A stretch of 64,000 bases of DNA, taken from assembly GCA_009739215.1 (NCBI GenBank), contig VSJF01000004.1:806001-870000 (forward strand), given 5' to 3'. The notes under the pieces were generated by a model. That model was not told the DNA's origin, did no database searches, and saw only the letters and a list, made by a program, of their open reading frames with translations. Of this stretch, positions 1 to 11,586 are shown piece by piece; the stretch's first letter is position 1, and each line of letters starts with the position of its first letter. Both the position numbers and the translations under genes were made by a program. The stretch is from Floccularia luteovirens. Lineage: Eukaryota > Basidiomycota > Agaricomycetes > Agaricales > Squamanitaceae.

Positions 1-425
1 CTCAGAACGTTGACTGAATTAGGTCGCCGTGTTATTCAGTGCACCACAAACTTCCTGAAAGTTTTGAAAATTGCACTCCAAAATGCATCTTCAGCATAGC
101 ATATGCGAGAAGTTTCGGTGCACCCCTTACCATATGTATGATTCATTCTGAAGGTGTTCTGATCTCACGTGTATTGGTAGAAAATATGACTTTACTTTTA
201 AGTCAAAGAAATGATTGAGGTTAGGTTCATATTCATAATGAGTTCTATTTATTGCAGGAGGTAAAGGAATACAGATAGAATGAGGTGTTACATCACTGAT
301 CTTGAGGATGACACTAGAAACAACAAATTTTATGGTGGTGATGATAGATGATTCGATGACTGAAATGAAATGGAAAAAAGGAACTGCGATCGCTGTCCGA
401 GTAAAAATGCACGAATTTTTGTGGT
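1..425. other. Non-coding flank at window start (3' side of GRR1)
   Basis: No coding region is supported here. Open frames on the minus strand just downstream of the GRR1 stop have no recognisable domain and look like 3' UTR and spacer sequence. A CACGTG hexamer lies at 176-181. The neighbour beyond position 1 is not visible. Confidence 0.4.
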
Positions 426-3345
426 TCATCGAGTGTATGGCCCATTTCTAGAACCGCTGGCAACATTAGAGTCACTACGTCCATCCCTGGAACCGGTACT
501 GTGCCGACCAAACAAGAATGCATTTGCATAATGTTCGGCAGCGTTCAGAGTATCTCGTATGCTCCGTTTGACACTTCTACCTCTTCCTTCCTCGTTACCA
601 ACATTTGCAGCAGGTTCTTGTATCTCCTCCGTATTTCTAATATTCCCTCCTAAAGCTGACGGGACCGAAGCCTGCTGTAATTCTCTACTTGATGGGGTTG
701 GTTCACTATCTACGGACATTGGTTCATGGTACGGCCAGAGTGGTCCACTTCCAGGTCTCCGGGAAACGTGTGCGTTTGGAGCAGGGGTCATATTGGGTGG
801 CGGAGTGAAGATAGTGGGGTGATGGTTCTCTAACAGCATTCCTTGTATGCTATGTGAGGTCGAAGCTCTGTTAAAACCAGTTCCGGAAACAGCAGAAGCC
901 CCCTGAGCACCACGTCCATGTCCAATTTCGGCGAAATTTAGGTCTGGAGTCAAGGTTCCTGTATCGCGAGGGGCGAGGATCATTGGTGTTCCGTCATGAT
1001 ATTGACGAAAAAAGCCTGCGCCATTTGAGCTATTGACCAAACCATTACGGTTAGGTACTACATCGCTGGAAGGCAATACAGGAGATTCGACAATAGGCAA
1101 CAGGTCTGCTACTGTGTATCCTTGGATACGACGAGATGAACTTGCGACGGGCATTGAAGTAGTGTGAAATTGCGTATTGATTCGGGGAGTAGCACTTTGC
1201 AGATTGATTGCAGGTACATTTTCAGATGGGTTTTGGATTGCAGTGGGATTAACAGTCATTCTATTTGCACGATCACGTTGAAAAACATATTCGTGAGGGC
1301 GTGGTTGGTTTGCTGGGCTGAAAGTGGCTTGTCGAGGGCCATGACCCCGGCGAATTGACATATTTGTGTTCATCTGTTGAGCCAGATAATCCTCGTCTTC
1401 GTCACCCTCACCACCAGTTTCCGGATCTGGAGTGTCTTCGTGGTACACATCTTGATCGTATTCATCTTCTTCATATTCAGTATCATCAGTTCCATTCATC
1501 TCAGTGATGCGATCAAAAAGTTCCGTGAGGTAAGCTCTAAGCTGTGAAACTCCCTTCCCTGAGTAAACACAGAATGCCTGACGTTGGGCTGTATTGAACT
1601 CCTGAACGACAATATATGAGCATATAGCGAGTAAAAGAATCAAGATACACGTACTCTAGGTGCTTCACGACAGAATTTTTGTAATTCATGTTGTCGGAAT
1701 GCTGGAACTCCTGTCAAACTCAAATGGGTGAGCTTGTGCAGTTTCAGGAGTAGGAAGTGGATCGCCATGACAGATATCTGATCACAGTAGGATAGATGAA
1801 TTCGTTCGAGAGTAGCATGCCGTTCGGCCAATGAGTAGATAGCTTCATCTGTCAAATTATTGACTCTGACAAGGCCGACCCGTCTAAGTTTCGGCAACGC
1901 TGAAAGCTCAAACACAGACATGTCGGTCAGCAATGTGCAATCTGTAATCAACTGTGAACTATAAAAATTAACTGAAAGAAGAATATGTACGCACTTGCGA
2001 AGTCCACATATCTGATTCTAGTGCAAGACCTTGCCAGAGTACGAACTGAACGATCCGTAATCCTGTTGGCGTGTCCTAGGTGGAGGTAATGCAGATGTCT
2101 GCCTAATTTACAAATGCTTTCCACTGATCTGTCTGTCAAGAGGCTACACTTCGACAGAACCAAGTTACGGATCTTTGGGGCGTGAGAAATAATGCCCTCA
2201 ATAGCATCATCTGTGACCCGTGAACATGCTGTTAGGTCAAGCATCCGCAAGTGCTCAAATGAGCGAGAGAGTATGAGTGGACATAATTCTTCTTGTCTTC
2301 TAGGGTATACTTTGGCGAAAGGATTTGGCGCATCAGGAAGTGTATCGAGTCTCAATGGGGCAGGGAATGCGGCGTCGGTCAGGTTCGAACAGAACGAGAG
2401 GCGCATCTCACGCATATGCGTAGAATAAACCCAAATGTCACGGATCGCAGCATCAGTGATGAGCTCGCAGTGATTAAGATCGATTTCCAAGAGCAGCGGG
2501 CAGCCCCTTGCTAGAGCAGACACGGGTTCGTCAGTGAGCTGACTCAGACCACTCAATTTGACTCTGCGAAGATAGGGGCAGTCCCGCGCGAGAGCCATGA
2601 TTCCCTCATTAGAAACCTTGTTGCACCCAGCTAAATTGATACCTTGTAGCCGCTTAGCCGAGTTAGCTAGGCCGATGATAGCTTCATTAGATGTGTCAAC
2701 AACCCCCGATAGATCGATGGCAACAAGATTCGGGAAGCAAGGGAGCACCCTAGAAAGTATCCCGCCCGATATACATTTGCTGTTAACGAGCGTCAACCGT
2801 TCCAGGCGAGTACACCGAGCGAAGAAAGCAAATATATCATCTCGGAGATCGGGGGCCACCGTAAGAAAATTAAGACGCCGAATGAAGTAGGAGTAATTGA
2901 AGGTCTGGTCTGGCCTTGCAAGAAGGCGGGCCATTTTATCGAGAGTGCCATGTTTTGGGAAGTTGGGTTTGTGCCAGAGTAGCTCAACTGTGCACTCGCA
3001 CCATGTACGAGAAACACGCAGACAGTTGAACAGATCTCTGGATGTATGTAGATGTTTTAGGATGTTGATCAAGACTTCAGCTGGGAGGTGTGCCATGTAT
3101 GAATTCCGAGCCACTAAGGTGGAAGTTGAATGGAGGGGGTGTCGCTTTGATGACCATTCTGCGGAGACTTGTGCAGCTTGCCAAGGCTGAGTATTTGAAG
3201 GGCCATTAAAGAATGCAGAGCCATTGCCATCGTCGTCATCAAGATAATCATCAGAGAGGGATGTGGAAGAGGGAACATGATGTTTGTACATCGTGGTGCA
3301 CGTTGAACGTTGGCGTTCAATGAAGACGAAGAGTTGCTCGTTCAA
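426..3345 (-). CDS. GRR1: SCF ubiquitin ligase F-box/LRR protein, Grr1-like
   Basis: This is the substrate receptor of an SCF ubiquitin ligase; Grr1 orthologues turn over G1 cyclins and regulators of nutrient sensing. Three exons are read (3345-1995, 1941-1655, 1601-426) separated by two 53-bp introns, giving about 937 residues. An F-box lies near residues 84-130 (core HLPAEVLINILKHL). It is followed by about a dozen cysteine-containing leucine-rich repeats to about residue 545, with the recurrent pattern C..ITD.A. The C-terminal 390 residues are acidic and then Ser/Asn/Pro-rich, without a known domain. The exon 1-2 join restores YVDFANCTLLTD and the exon 2-3 join restores REAPREFNTAQRQAFC, both typical of fungal Grr1. 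The start at 3345 is the first Met of the frame; a Met at 3291 is an alternative. It diverges from the next gene with only about 125 bp between the starts. Confidence 0.93.
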
Positions 3346-3469
3346 TGATTGTCAGCTTTGTCAGTCACGCTCACATCCCGTGATTGGGACCAGTCCCAGA
3401 GACTTTGAAGACCAGTCCTCACTGCACCTACCCCGTCCCAGTTCTTTATAATGCACCGTCTTTGCTTCC

Positions 3470-4096
3470 ATGATAACCAGCGATCGTGTGCACAGCGATA
3501 ATCTCTCATCTCAAGCTAGTACAATCACAGCCTCTTCCTTACATCTACCTGAAAGATCAACAAACAACATTACAGACATCTCAAATGACTATCTCTCTCC
3601 AACCATTTTATCAGCACAATCTATCGTAACCAGCCCAGGAACACAATCTTTCCAGAATGATGCTAAATCTTTTGACGAGTTATTGGCATCAACCGTTCTC
3701 CCACCCCCAGGACCCGCATATTACGCCGCTCGACGGCAGTTGTGGTTGCAATCACAACCACCTTCAAGATCTCCAAAACCTGAACTTACTCCTGCCAGAC
3801 AAAAACTTGAGAGAATACTCAACCAGCACAATGTAGTGCAAAATGATAGTGCTTGGGATGGATATCTGGAGAAAGTGTGGAGGAATATCTCTACCGGTGG
3901 TTCTTTCAAAAATAGGCTGCCTCTCAACCTCCTTGTATGTCCGTCACCAGACTGTTTCTTCCCATGTAAAGTTTACATTATCTTCATCGCCAAGATCAAA
4001 ATCATACATGCCTCTTGGCTTCGCGATGACACATGGCCTGCCGGTCTGGTAGCTCCAGAACCTGACGATGTGCTACTCAATGGCACGGCTTTGTAG
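3470..4096 (+). CDS. Conserved-looking hypothetical protein, 188 aa
   Basis: I do not recognise a named family. One intron (3935-3994, 60 bp, GTATGT...AAG) is proposed because it removes a Cys/Phe-rich stretch and keeps the frame from NRLPLNLL to IKIIHASWLRDDTW. The N-terminal 65 residues are Ser/Thr/Asn-rich and look disordered. The C-terminal part has the flavour of a folded domain, with motifs LPPPGPAYYAARRQLW, LERILNQHNVVQNDSAWDGY and a tail DDTWPAGLVAPEPDD. Length, position and strand relative to GRR1 suggest a shared short divergent promoter. Since 60 bp is a multiple of three, an unspliced 208-aa version is also possible. Function unknown. Confidence 0.6.
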   Translation: MITSDRVHSDNLSSQASTITASSLHLPERSTNNITDISNDYLSPTILSAQSIVTSPGTQSFQNDAKSFDELLASTVLPPPGPAYYAARRQLWLQSQPPSRSPKPELTPARQKLERILNQHNVVQNDSAWDGYLEKVWRNISTGGSFKNRLPLNLLVCPSPDCFFPCKVYIIFIAKIKIIHASWLRDDTWPAGLVAPEPDDVLLNGTAL

Positions 4097-4493
4097 AAAA
4101 TATGTGTTGCGGTTCGAGCCTATTATATCAATGAGGGTTTCGGCCTGACAATCCTCAGCCAATCGATTGACACCTAGTGACTATTACCTACGCATTACTG
4201 TGTCAATCATTGGCGGTGAATTTATGGTTTAGTGATCTCGCTTTTCGTTTACGCTTTGCCTATAACGTTATCAATGTATCCTAACAAAGAATCGGGCATA
4301 ATTTGGCCTTCGTGGCAACCTGGAAGTGATACAATATTTGCACAAGTTAAGTTATGTGCGCGACTCATGATGTATGCCGTAATGCATGCTGGCCGTTAAA
4401 AGAAGCCTTGATGTAGACCAATGAATGATACATAAAGCCCTGGTTATGATCGGGATGGCGGTGAAACCTTTCAAAATGTCAGTACAAACAAAA
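4097..4493. other. Intergenic, convergent 3' ends
   Basis: This gap of about 400 bp lies between the stops of the 188-aa protein (+) and LSM3 (-). No ORF with support, no tRNA-like fold and no obvious repeat was seen. It presumably holds the two 3' UTRs and their polyadenylation signals. Confidence 0.4.
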
Positions 4494-4892
4494 TCATTGG
4501 AAAGAGTGGTGAAATTTTACTAGAATAACACCATCTCCTCTGACAAACATCATTTCCATTTTTCGTTTTGCGACCTTTACAATCCGCAAGGTCGGTTCAG
4601 GCAAACTACGAAACATAACACACTCACATTGACTGTCGCTGGCCTATCCGACGCGCCCTCGATATCCACGATCATGATAGTCTCCTCTACATCACTCAGA
4701 ATCAAGTTCATATGCCCATCATAAGCCTTTAAGAAATGTAATAAATAGTGCATATTGATAAGATCCTATAAGACATACATGGAGAATTCCGGTCAGCTCT
4801 CGGTCACCTCTTAGCTTGACAAAGACGCGTTCACTCAGAGATAGACGTATGAGATCGAAGGGCTCCTGGATAGTAGAGGCTGAAGAATCCAT
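4494..4892 (-). CDS. LSM3: U6 snRNA-associated Sm-like protein LSm3
   Basis: LSm3 is a subunit of the Lsm2-8 ring on U6 snRNA (nuclear splicing) and of the Lsm1-7 ring (cytoplasmic mRNA decay). Three exons are read (4892-4779, 4726-4628, 4574-4494), with introns of 52 and 53 bp, giving 97 residues, normal for the family. The Sm1 motif runs from [20 protein letters not shown] through the splice to [18 protein letters not shown]. The Sm2 motif ends in [16 protein letters not shown], with the RG of the RNA-binding loop present. The last residues (KFHHSFQ) differ from the usual short SPP-type end. It shares a 135-bp divergent promoter with the U1-C gene, another spliceosomal protein. Confidence 0.93.
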
Positions 4893-5027
4893 AGAGAGGC
4901 CAAGCTATTTTCTGATGATTCAAGTGTGATAACTTTGGCCACGTGACTCGACCTGTTTGAACTCCGATTGGGCAGAATCCTCATATTGTGGCGGACTTGA
5001 TGCTCGCAAACACCATCTAAAACTGTC
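4893..5027. promoter_or_regulatory. 135-bp bidirectional promoter of LSM3 / U1-C with CACGTGAC
   Basis: The two start codons face away from each other across 135 bp, so both core promoters must lie here. It contains a CACGTGAC box (CACGTG at 4940-4945), a bHLH-type (Cbf1/USF-like) binding sequence that recurs in other promoters of this window. No TATA box was seen. Regulation of both genes from this segment is inference. Confidence 0.55.
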
Positions 5028-5925
5028 ATGCCGGTAAGTATCCTGATTCTTTCATAAAAATGTCGCCTTCTCTAACAATCTCTTTGTTTTAGAAACACTA
5101 CTGTGACTACTGTGATGTATTTCTAACACACGACTCAGCGTCAGGTATGGTCTGATCATTGAAAGCATTGCATTACTCATGTGTTATTTTCAGTCCGAAA
5201 AGCCCATAATAGCGGGCGAAATCATTTGTCAAATGTACGGGATTATTATGCGTGTATGTCTCTATATGTATACGACAGTGTGATACTATCTTGATATTTA
5301 TTACGGGTAGCATTGGGGCACGACAAAGCCCAAAGTATCATCGACCAGATCACTTCAGCATACGAGACGAGTGGTGGTCCCCCTCCGGGAGGGTTTGGTT
5401 TTGGTCCTCAGCATCTTGTTGGTCCACCACCCGGGTTCAATGGTCCTCCTCCAATGGGTGGCTTCGGTGGACCAATGCCTCCGCCCGGTTTTGGCGCACG
5501 TAAGCTTTTCTTGCATCCTAATTTTTCTTTTTATCAGCTCTAACAAGATTAAAAGCTCGACCGCCATTTCCTCCTGGACAAGGCTTCCCTATGATGCCTC
5601 CTGGTGCCCCACCGTTTCCTCCCGGAGGACCTAATGGACTGCCTCCACCAACTGGATTTCCTCCAGGTGTGTACATACCATGACATAATGGAGAAATATT
5701 TCTGAACTTTGATAATCAGGTGCTCCGCCCTTCCCTCCTAGTGGTGGCCCTCCAGGGGGCGCGCTACCCCCATTCCCACCAAATAACACATCTCCGCCGA
5801 ACGGATTCAGTGGGCCTGGAGGGTTTGGAGGGCCACCTGGCAATGGTAATGGTGGTGAACCGGCAAGTGGAGGAAGTGCACCGAGTATCCACCCAGACAG
5901 ATTGCGAATGATGGGTAGCCGGTAG
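5028..5925 (+). CDS. YHC1: U1 small nuclear ribonucleoprotein C
   Basis: U1-C is the U1 snRNP subunit that stabilises pairing of U1 snRNA with the 5' splice site. Six exons are read; introns are 5034-5092, 5145-5193, 5254-5310, 5500-5555 and 5667-5719, giving 207 residues. The first exon carries only Met-Pro. The N-terminus is the classic U1-C matrin-type C2H2 zinc finger: [13 protein letters not shown], then [19 protein letters not shown], with both Cys and both His in place. From residue about 60 the protein is a Pro/Gly/Phe-rich tail with many PPG and GGF elements, as in other U1-C proteins but long. The end is RLRMMGSR. The third intron donor (GTATGT at 5254) was chosen because it gives YYASLGHDKAQ. 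Confidence 0.94.
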
Positions 5926-6093
5926 ATAATAATTATGTGCTAAAAATCGAACTGTTAGAGCTGAGCTGTTCTGTGAGCGTGAGAAACGACAAACGTGCGT
6001 GGTATTAATTACCATGTATGGGAATAAAAGAAGGCAGTGTGAAACGGAACTGAACCAGTTGTAGGACGATCTTCGCTTCAAACGGGCCAGCTC

Positions 6094-6100
6094 TATATAT
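6094..6100 (+). promoter_or_regulatory. TATA box of VTC1
   Basis: TATATAT lies about 34-40 bp upstream of the VTC1 start codon, just before a pyrimidine-rich leader. Position and sequence fit a TATA element; a transcript start was not observed. Confidence 0.45.
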
Positions 6101-6133
6101 GGCCCGACCACCCCGCCTTTTCCTCCTTTCCTT

Positions 6134-6740
6134 ATGTCTACCCAACCTCTCCTCCAGCGCACTGCCCAAAAGCGCATCGCTCTTCCAATCCGCGTAGAGC
6201 CAAAAGTCTCTTTTGCGAACGAACGTACCTTCCTCTCATGGCTGCACTTCACTGTCGTCCTTGGCGGTCTCGCAGTAGGCTTACTCAATTTTGGTGACAA
6301 GGTCCGTATCAACTACCCCCTTTGCGTCTTTTGGTACATTCTCATATCCATATTCTGCCTCTCAGGTTGGAAAAATTAGTGCTGCGATGTTCTCAGTCGT
6401 TGGTTAGTCAATTTTAGCATTATCCCCGCTCCAAAAATTTATGTCCGTCAGCTATGGCTATCATGGTCTATGCCCTGTATACATATCATTGGAGAGCTGC
6501 ATCCATCCGACGTGGTGGACGGGGCCCTTATGATGACAGGTTGGGCCCAGTGAGTGTCTACGTCATGTTCCATCAATTCCTAAGTTTAATTTGGTTCCAT
6601 GCGTCCCAAGACGGTCCTATGTGTTGCTCTTCTTGGTATGATATATGACTGTTCATTCTCATCATATCCCGTGTGCTCACGTGTGTTTCCATAAAGTTGC
6701 CATTATTATCAATTTCATCCTACGATTCACCGAAACATGA
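6134..6740 (+). CDS. VTC1: Vacuolar transporter chaperone subunit Vtc1 (DUF202 family)
   Basis: Vtc1 is the small membrane subunit of the VTC complex, which makes polyphosphate and moves it into the vacuole; it is also tied to V-ATPase stability and membrane fusion. Five exons are read (6134-6301, 6366-6402, 6452-6549, 6611-6635, 6697-6740), giving 123 residues, typical for Vtc1. It has three membrane segments: [19 protein letters not shown], the stretch around [20 protein letters not shown], and [19 protein letters not shown]. The signature [19 protein letters not shown] near the N-terminus and [14 protein letters not shown] before the last helix are strong family markers. The 25-nt fourth exon is unusually small. 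A CACGTG at 6678-6683 falls inside the last intron. Confidence 0.93.
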
Positions 6741-6859
6741 TCACAAACTTCTTTCCAAGTACATTTTTTGGATTTTTTTTTTCTGTCCCCTGGTATATTG
6801 GTGGATCATCTAGCACAAATGTACACACCATTATCTAACACTACAAAAACACAGCCTAG

Positions 6860-8731
6860 CTATGTACGCTTCTGCCTCTTTACACCTGCCCTTGTTGACA
6901 CAGAAGTGTCCACTGAGGAGATAGACATGGAACGCCGTGCCTGCTCCAGTAAAATAAAATCAAACTCGTTACCTTGATGAATTTTGCACTTACATGTTTT
7001 CTACCACGTGCGCTTTTGGTACTCGCAACACTTTGTGCTCTGCCTTCATCTCCTTCAGTTTCACCTTCTGCACGTTCATCAGCTTCATCAACATCCATTA
7101 CACTTCTAGCACCCTGGCCGTCACCATCCACACTTTGACTTTCCCGTATTCCAAGACGATTTTTGAGCACCTGAATATCATAATCGACTTTGTCAACCAC
7201 CCTCTTTGTCTCGATAAGCGCAGTAGTGGCTTCTAACAATGATTCAAGTTGGGAGCAATTCTCGCGCGTTGGCATGACCAGACGAGTATGTGATATACCG
7301 AGTTCAGCGAGGGCTTGAGTGATTTTAGGGGCAATAGCGGCTTTGGGGACTGGAAGTTTGAAGGAACGAAGGTACGCGGGATGATGTGCTGCTTTCGTAG
7401 CGGGCGTGTTTGACGCTATATCTGTCCGTATTATGCAATGTAGTACATCTTTGTTTATCCTCTTTAGTAAAGGTACCAGATGCATGGTATTAAGTGACTC
7501 ACCGGACGCGGCACTCTTTGTTGTTTGGGGTTTTCTGGTTACCGGTGTGGTGAGCGAAATGATAGATGGCGTTGCTGGACTGTCTGCATCCAGCATAATT
7601 CCTCCTTTCTTCCTCTTCTTGACATCATTCGTGACTCCCAAAGATGCACCATCGTCCTCTAAGATTTCGGGAAGCCCTGAATCGATTCCACTCAGCGTTC
7701 GGAGCAGCTCGTCGCGTTCTTTTTTGAATTTCCTCTCGTTCTGTTCTAGGCGCTTTATTTCGATGTATAAAGCCTCTTCTTCCACTATCTGTTCGTCGGT
7801 ACGATTTTCTAAGCTCATTAGATACTTTTTTCGTGTTTGTTCCCTCTCTGTAACGAAAAGTCAAATAGTAATCATTTTCTTAAACAAGAGAGCCTACCTT
7901 TATCAAACTGAAAGCTAGCCATTAGCTGTGCTTTACTTGCTTCATCCCCAGCCCATGGTCGGTTTCGTACGAGTTTCCGACATACGCTATAATAACGATC
8001 TTTTAAGTCCTGGAAGTGTCGTTAGTAGAGACAATGTGACTAAAGAATCCCTCCAACCTCCATTGAACGAGTAGGGCCACCTTGATAATCATAGCGGTCA
8101 TAGATGATATACCACCGAAAGTCAAATTCTTGAACTATCTTGAATAGATAATCCGTCTCTTCTTTTGTCCAATTTGTATCTTGAACTTACAACATTAGCA
8201 TCGAAGCAAGATATTGGCTAAGTCAGGTACACCTTCAAGAAAGCGCGTGTATTCATCTTGCGAATATACATAGACAGTCGCTTTTGTGTTATACTTCTCA
8301 AAGGGATAATCTGTATTATGGATTGAATGGTGGACAGATATCAGGGGTTCGGTTCACTAACCAGCATTAGGATCTGTGGAAGCCTTGACCCAATGATATA
8401 GTTCTAGATTATCCGTCCGGGAGTTATTCTTCAACAGCCGCCATTCCCTAAGAAAAAGATGACATTATATTAAAAGCGAAGCTAGCTATGACGGTACATA
8501 CCACCTGGACTTTCCCCCTCTATTGAGATTGGGCTTTTGTTTTAGACGTGGTTTCGAGAACTGAGCTGCAAGAGAAGGTGCAGAGGGGCCGATGAGGGAG
8601 TATAGCTCTCGTGAGATTCCTTCGGGTTTTCGCGCAGAGATACTTGGTTTCTTTTGTAGTGATGGTCCAGCGTTTGCTGATGTATCTGGAATAGAGAACA
8701 CGCTACGAACGTCGGCAGCACTGGCAGCCAT
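6860..8731 (-). CDS. SWC4: SWR1/NuA4 chromatin complex subunit Swc4 (DMAP1 homologue)
   Basis: Swc4 is shared by the SWR1 (H2A.Z exchange) and NuA4 (histone acetylation) complexes. The N-terminal exon starts at 8731 with MAASAADVRSVF and the family motif REL YSLIG within the first 60 residues. The SANT/Myb-like domain is clear: NWTKEETDYLFKIVQEFDF, then RWYIIYDRY, GGPTRSMEDLKDRYY. A coiled-coil exon follows (EEALYIEIKRLEQNERKFKK), then the DMAP1 region with RSFKLP and ELGISHTRLVMPTR. A final splice (donor GTAAGT after RGRKH) gives the short tail ending AGVKRQKRT at 6860. About eight introns. It diverges from the AAA ATPase gene over roughly 190 bp. Confidence 0.9.
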
Positions 8732-8786
8732 TATGATGGTCAGAGAGGAAGATGTGTTCTAACATTAAAGATGAAGCATACCCTAT

Positions 8787-8792
8787 CACGTG
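8787..8792. promoter_or_regulatory. CACGTG (TCACGTGAC) box in SWC4 / AAA ATPase divergent promoter
   Basis: The hexamer sits midway in the 192-bp gap between the SWC4 and AAA ATPase start codons and has the same flank (CACGTGAC) as the box in the LSM3/U1-C promoter and the one upstream of RPA190. Binding by a bHLH factor is inference. Confidence 0.4.
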
Positions 8793-8923
8793 ACCAGAAC
8801 TGATTCTATCATCCTAAACTTAGAGAGCGGCCATAGGACATCCTGGGAGTGTTGGTTGTTGCTGTTATTGTGCTGCGTTTAAAGCGCTTATCTGTATACT
8901 GCGCTTCCAGAATTTGAACTATC

Positions 8924-11296
8924 ATGAGCCATTCAAAAAATACATGTACTCCAGAGGTTGAAGATGATACATTTGTCAATGTCTGGATTGGCAAGGAAGG
9001 AGAAGGAGGCAGCGCCGTCAAAGAGGACGATAACTTTTATGGTCGCTGGCTAAACGCAGGTACCAATCACACTAACTCATTTCCTTTGTCCCCTTATTGA
9101 TCAGAAAACTTCACTAGCATCTGCGAAACATAGTTCACCAGCGATAGTTGGGTATGTAGCCCCCTAACTCATTGTCATGCTCCTGCTTAACTCCTACCAT
9201 AGTGGTGATGCCTTACTCCGCTTGTACCCAAAACATTCCCTCGCTATGACGACGGACTATAATGTTAATGTCCTAGCTCTCCCTGGTGTTGTTGCCACAC
9301 CCATAGAGAAGACTCCTCTCATTGTAAATTCCTTCTTCATCCCTCTCTCTCGCTCCGCCAGTCAAGTCCCAGGCATCCTGAGAGATACTGTCCATTTCGG
9401 TGCCTTCAACATAGCCTGGAAGGTCAGTAATCGTCAAGATATACCTTTATCCCATTTGTTCTAATGAACTATGATAGAATTTCGAGTTTCTCCTGTTCCA
9501 GGTCCAGGTAAGTTCTCCCTGGATTAGCTATAAAATCCGGCAGACCGGATATTGATGTTGTCTAAGTACCCCCTTGGGCTCGGCATTTACTTTCAGACAT
9601 TCCTACTACATGAAGGTACCCTCTTTATGGATCCACTGGGATTGTGACCTGAGCTTTATCACAAGGGTCTAAGGAACCTGCACGCTTGTTGCTGTTGAGC
9701 GCAGGCACTTGGGCAGACGAATTACACGACGAAATCTGGGTATTCAATCAAGGATTTTGGCAGAAAAATGCCGGTCTTTGGCACGAAGTTCAGAAAGCGG
9801 ACTGGAAAGACGTTATTTTAAAAGAAGAGTTCAAGAAGTCACTCCAGGAAGATGTCTATGGTTTCTTCGCATCCAAGGAAACGTACGAGGAGTTGGCTAT
9901 TCCATGGAAGGTTGGACGGAGTCATATACCTGGAAGCACAAAGATATTAATTCAATTTGTTTAATTCTCCAAAACACATATAGCGTGGCCTCATAATGTA
10001 CGGTCCTCCAGGTTTGTAAAATAACCCCTTATGTCTTGCCTCACTTCTGATGAAACGGATCTAGGTAATGGTAAAACTATAAGTCTCAAAACTATCATGA
10101 AGACCTGTGGTGTGAAAGGATATCCACCACTTTACGTCAAGTCTTTCCAGAGTAACCCATTATTATTCCATGTCGTGTTGTTCAACTCTTATGCTAATTT
10201 ATGCAGGTTACAAAGGAGAGGAAGCAGCGATGGCTGATGTCTTCGACAAAGCTCGCCAAGTTGCTCCTTGCGTTATTATCCTTGAAGATCTGGATAGTTT
10301 GATTAACGACAATAATCGTTCATTTTTCCTGAATCAAGTTGATGGTTTGGAGAGTAATGATGGTTTACTTATCATCGGCACTACCAACCATTTCGAACGC
10401 CTTGATCCTGGTCTTAGTTCTCGCCCGAGCCGTTTTGATAGAAAATAGTCAGTTCTCTGATTTAGTCATCTTCCACCTGGCTCCGTATTAATAACATGAC
10501 AGCGAATTCGACGATCCAGACCGAGAAGAGCGAGTTTTATATGTTCAATATTGGCAGAAGAAGCTAGCGTCCAACAAAGAAATAGATTTCCCGGACAAAT
10601 TAGTGTACGAAGTAGCTGATACAACAAAAGGTTTTAGTTTTGCATATTTGAAAGAAGCATTGTATGTCCTGTTTTTCTTTTCATTCACACACGCTAACAT
10701 AGTTATGAGGTAGTGTTTCATCCCTCGTTACATTTGCCAATGGCAAGAAAGAGAGCAGGGATTCTTTCCCGACAATTTTAAAGGCCCAGATCAAGGTTCT
10801 GCGGAAGCAATTAGACAACGAGTCGAACATACGCGCGGGCAAGAGAAACATATTCTCTCATGAACGAACATCGTCCCCGGAAGACAACTCCGGCTTTATA
10901 CGCCCCCCCAGGCCCGGCCCCCAAAGCGAACGTAGTGTTCGTTCCTTGCTGGATGCTTTATCAGACAGTGTGCCGCGGATGAACGGGATGTATGACTCAG
11001 GAAGGAACCACCAAGATCCTTCACCTGCTTACACGGACCGTGACTTTCGAAGAATACTAGATGCCCTATCAGACGCATATTCATATAGAGACATCAATCG
11101 TGGTATCAGGAATCGCTATGATCAAGGGCCCAACTTCGATGCAGAGAATGGTGGACATTATCGTGCTCTATTTGACCGTCTGTCCATGATGGAAAGAGGT
11201 GGGGGTCCATTCGTCGACCAATTACATCAGCCTCCTTCGCAAACGACAAGTTCAGAAGGCAGTTCAAAAGGAATTAACAATGATCTCGGACCCTAG
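8924..11296 (+). CDS. AAA-family ATPase with basidiomycete-type N- and C-terminal extensions
   Basis: One AAA module is evident: Walker A GPPGNGKT, Walker B VIILEDLDSL, sensor 1 LLIIGTTNHFERLDPGL, then the arginine-finger/second-region-of-homology segment SRPSRFDRKYEFDDPDREER. About ten exons are needed. Upstream are the segment DALLRLYPKHSLAMTTDYNV and a folded region (YPLGLGIYFQTFLLHEG, LLLLSAGTWADELHDEIWVF) common to fungal AAA proteins of unknown role. Downstream is a roughly 170-residue polar tail holding copies of a LLDALSD-like motif. The second exon join is uncertain: a straightforward acceptor leads to a stop, and the acceptor used instead ends ...CACTAG, followed by CATCTGCG. It is not a Bcs1 orthologue that I can support, as no N-terminal Bcs1 domain was seen. 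Substrate and location unknown. Confidence 0.8.
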
Positions 11297-11586
11297 TTTG
11301 ATTGGGTGAACAGACGGACGCATTAAATAAATAGTTGCCCGATTACTTTGACAGTAATCCAATGACTTCTGTACACTGTTTCAATACGATTTTTGTCGAG
11401 ATAGCGCATTAAATAAAGTCTACTTACACAAAGTAATGATGATCGATTGATCAATGAGTCAAACAAGATAAGATACTACATTGGAATGACTCAATTTTGC
11501 TATGTACACAACACACAGTATTATAGATCCTATCACATTGCACTCAGAATAACACCCTAGACTGCTCCCTCTCTTCCTACTACCCA

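Noticed and set aside
127..429. 100-codon minus frame at the window start
   Set aside because: Runs into the 3' side of GRR1 and has no recognisable content.
5764..6312. 182-codon minus frame antisense to the U1-C tail and VTC1
   Set aside because: It is the complement of two well-supported genes and has no domain; a shadow of their codon pattern.
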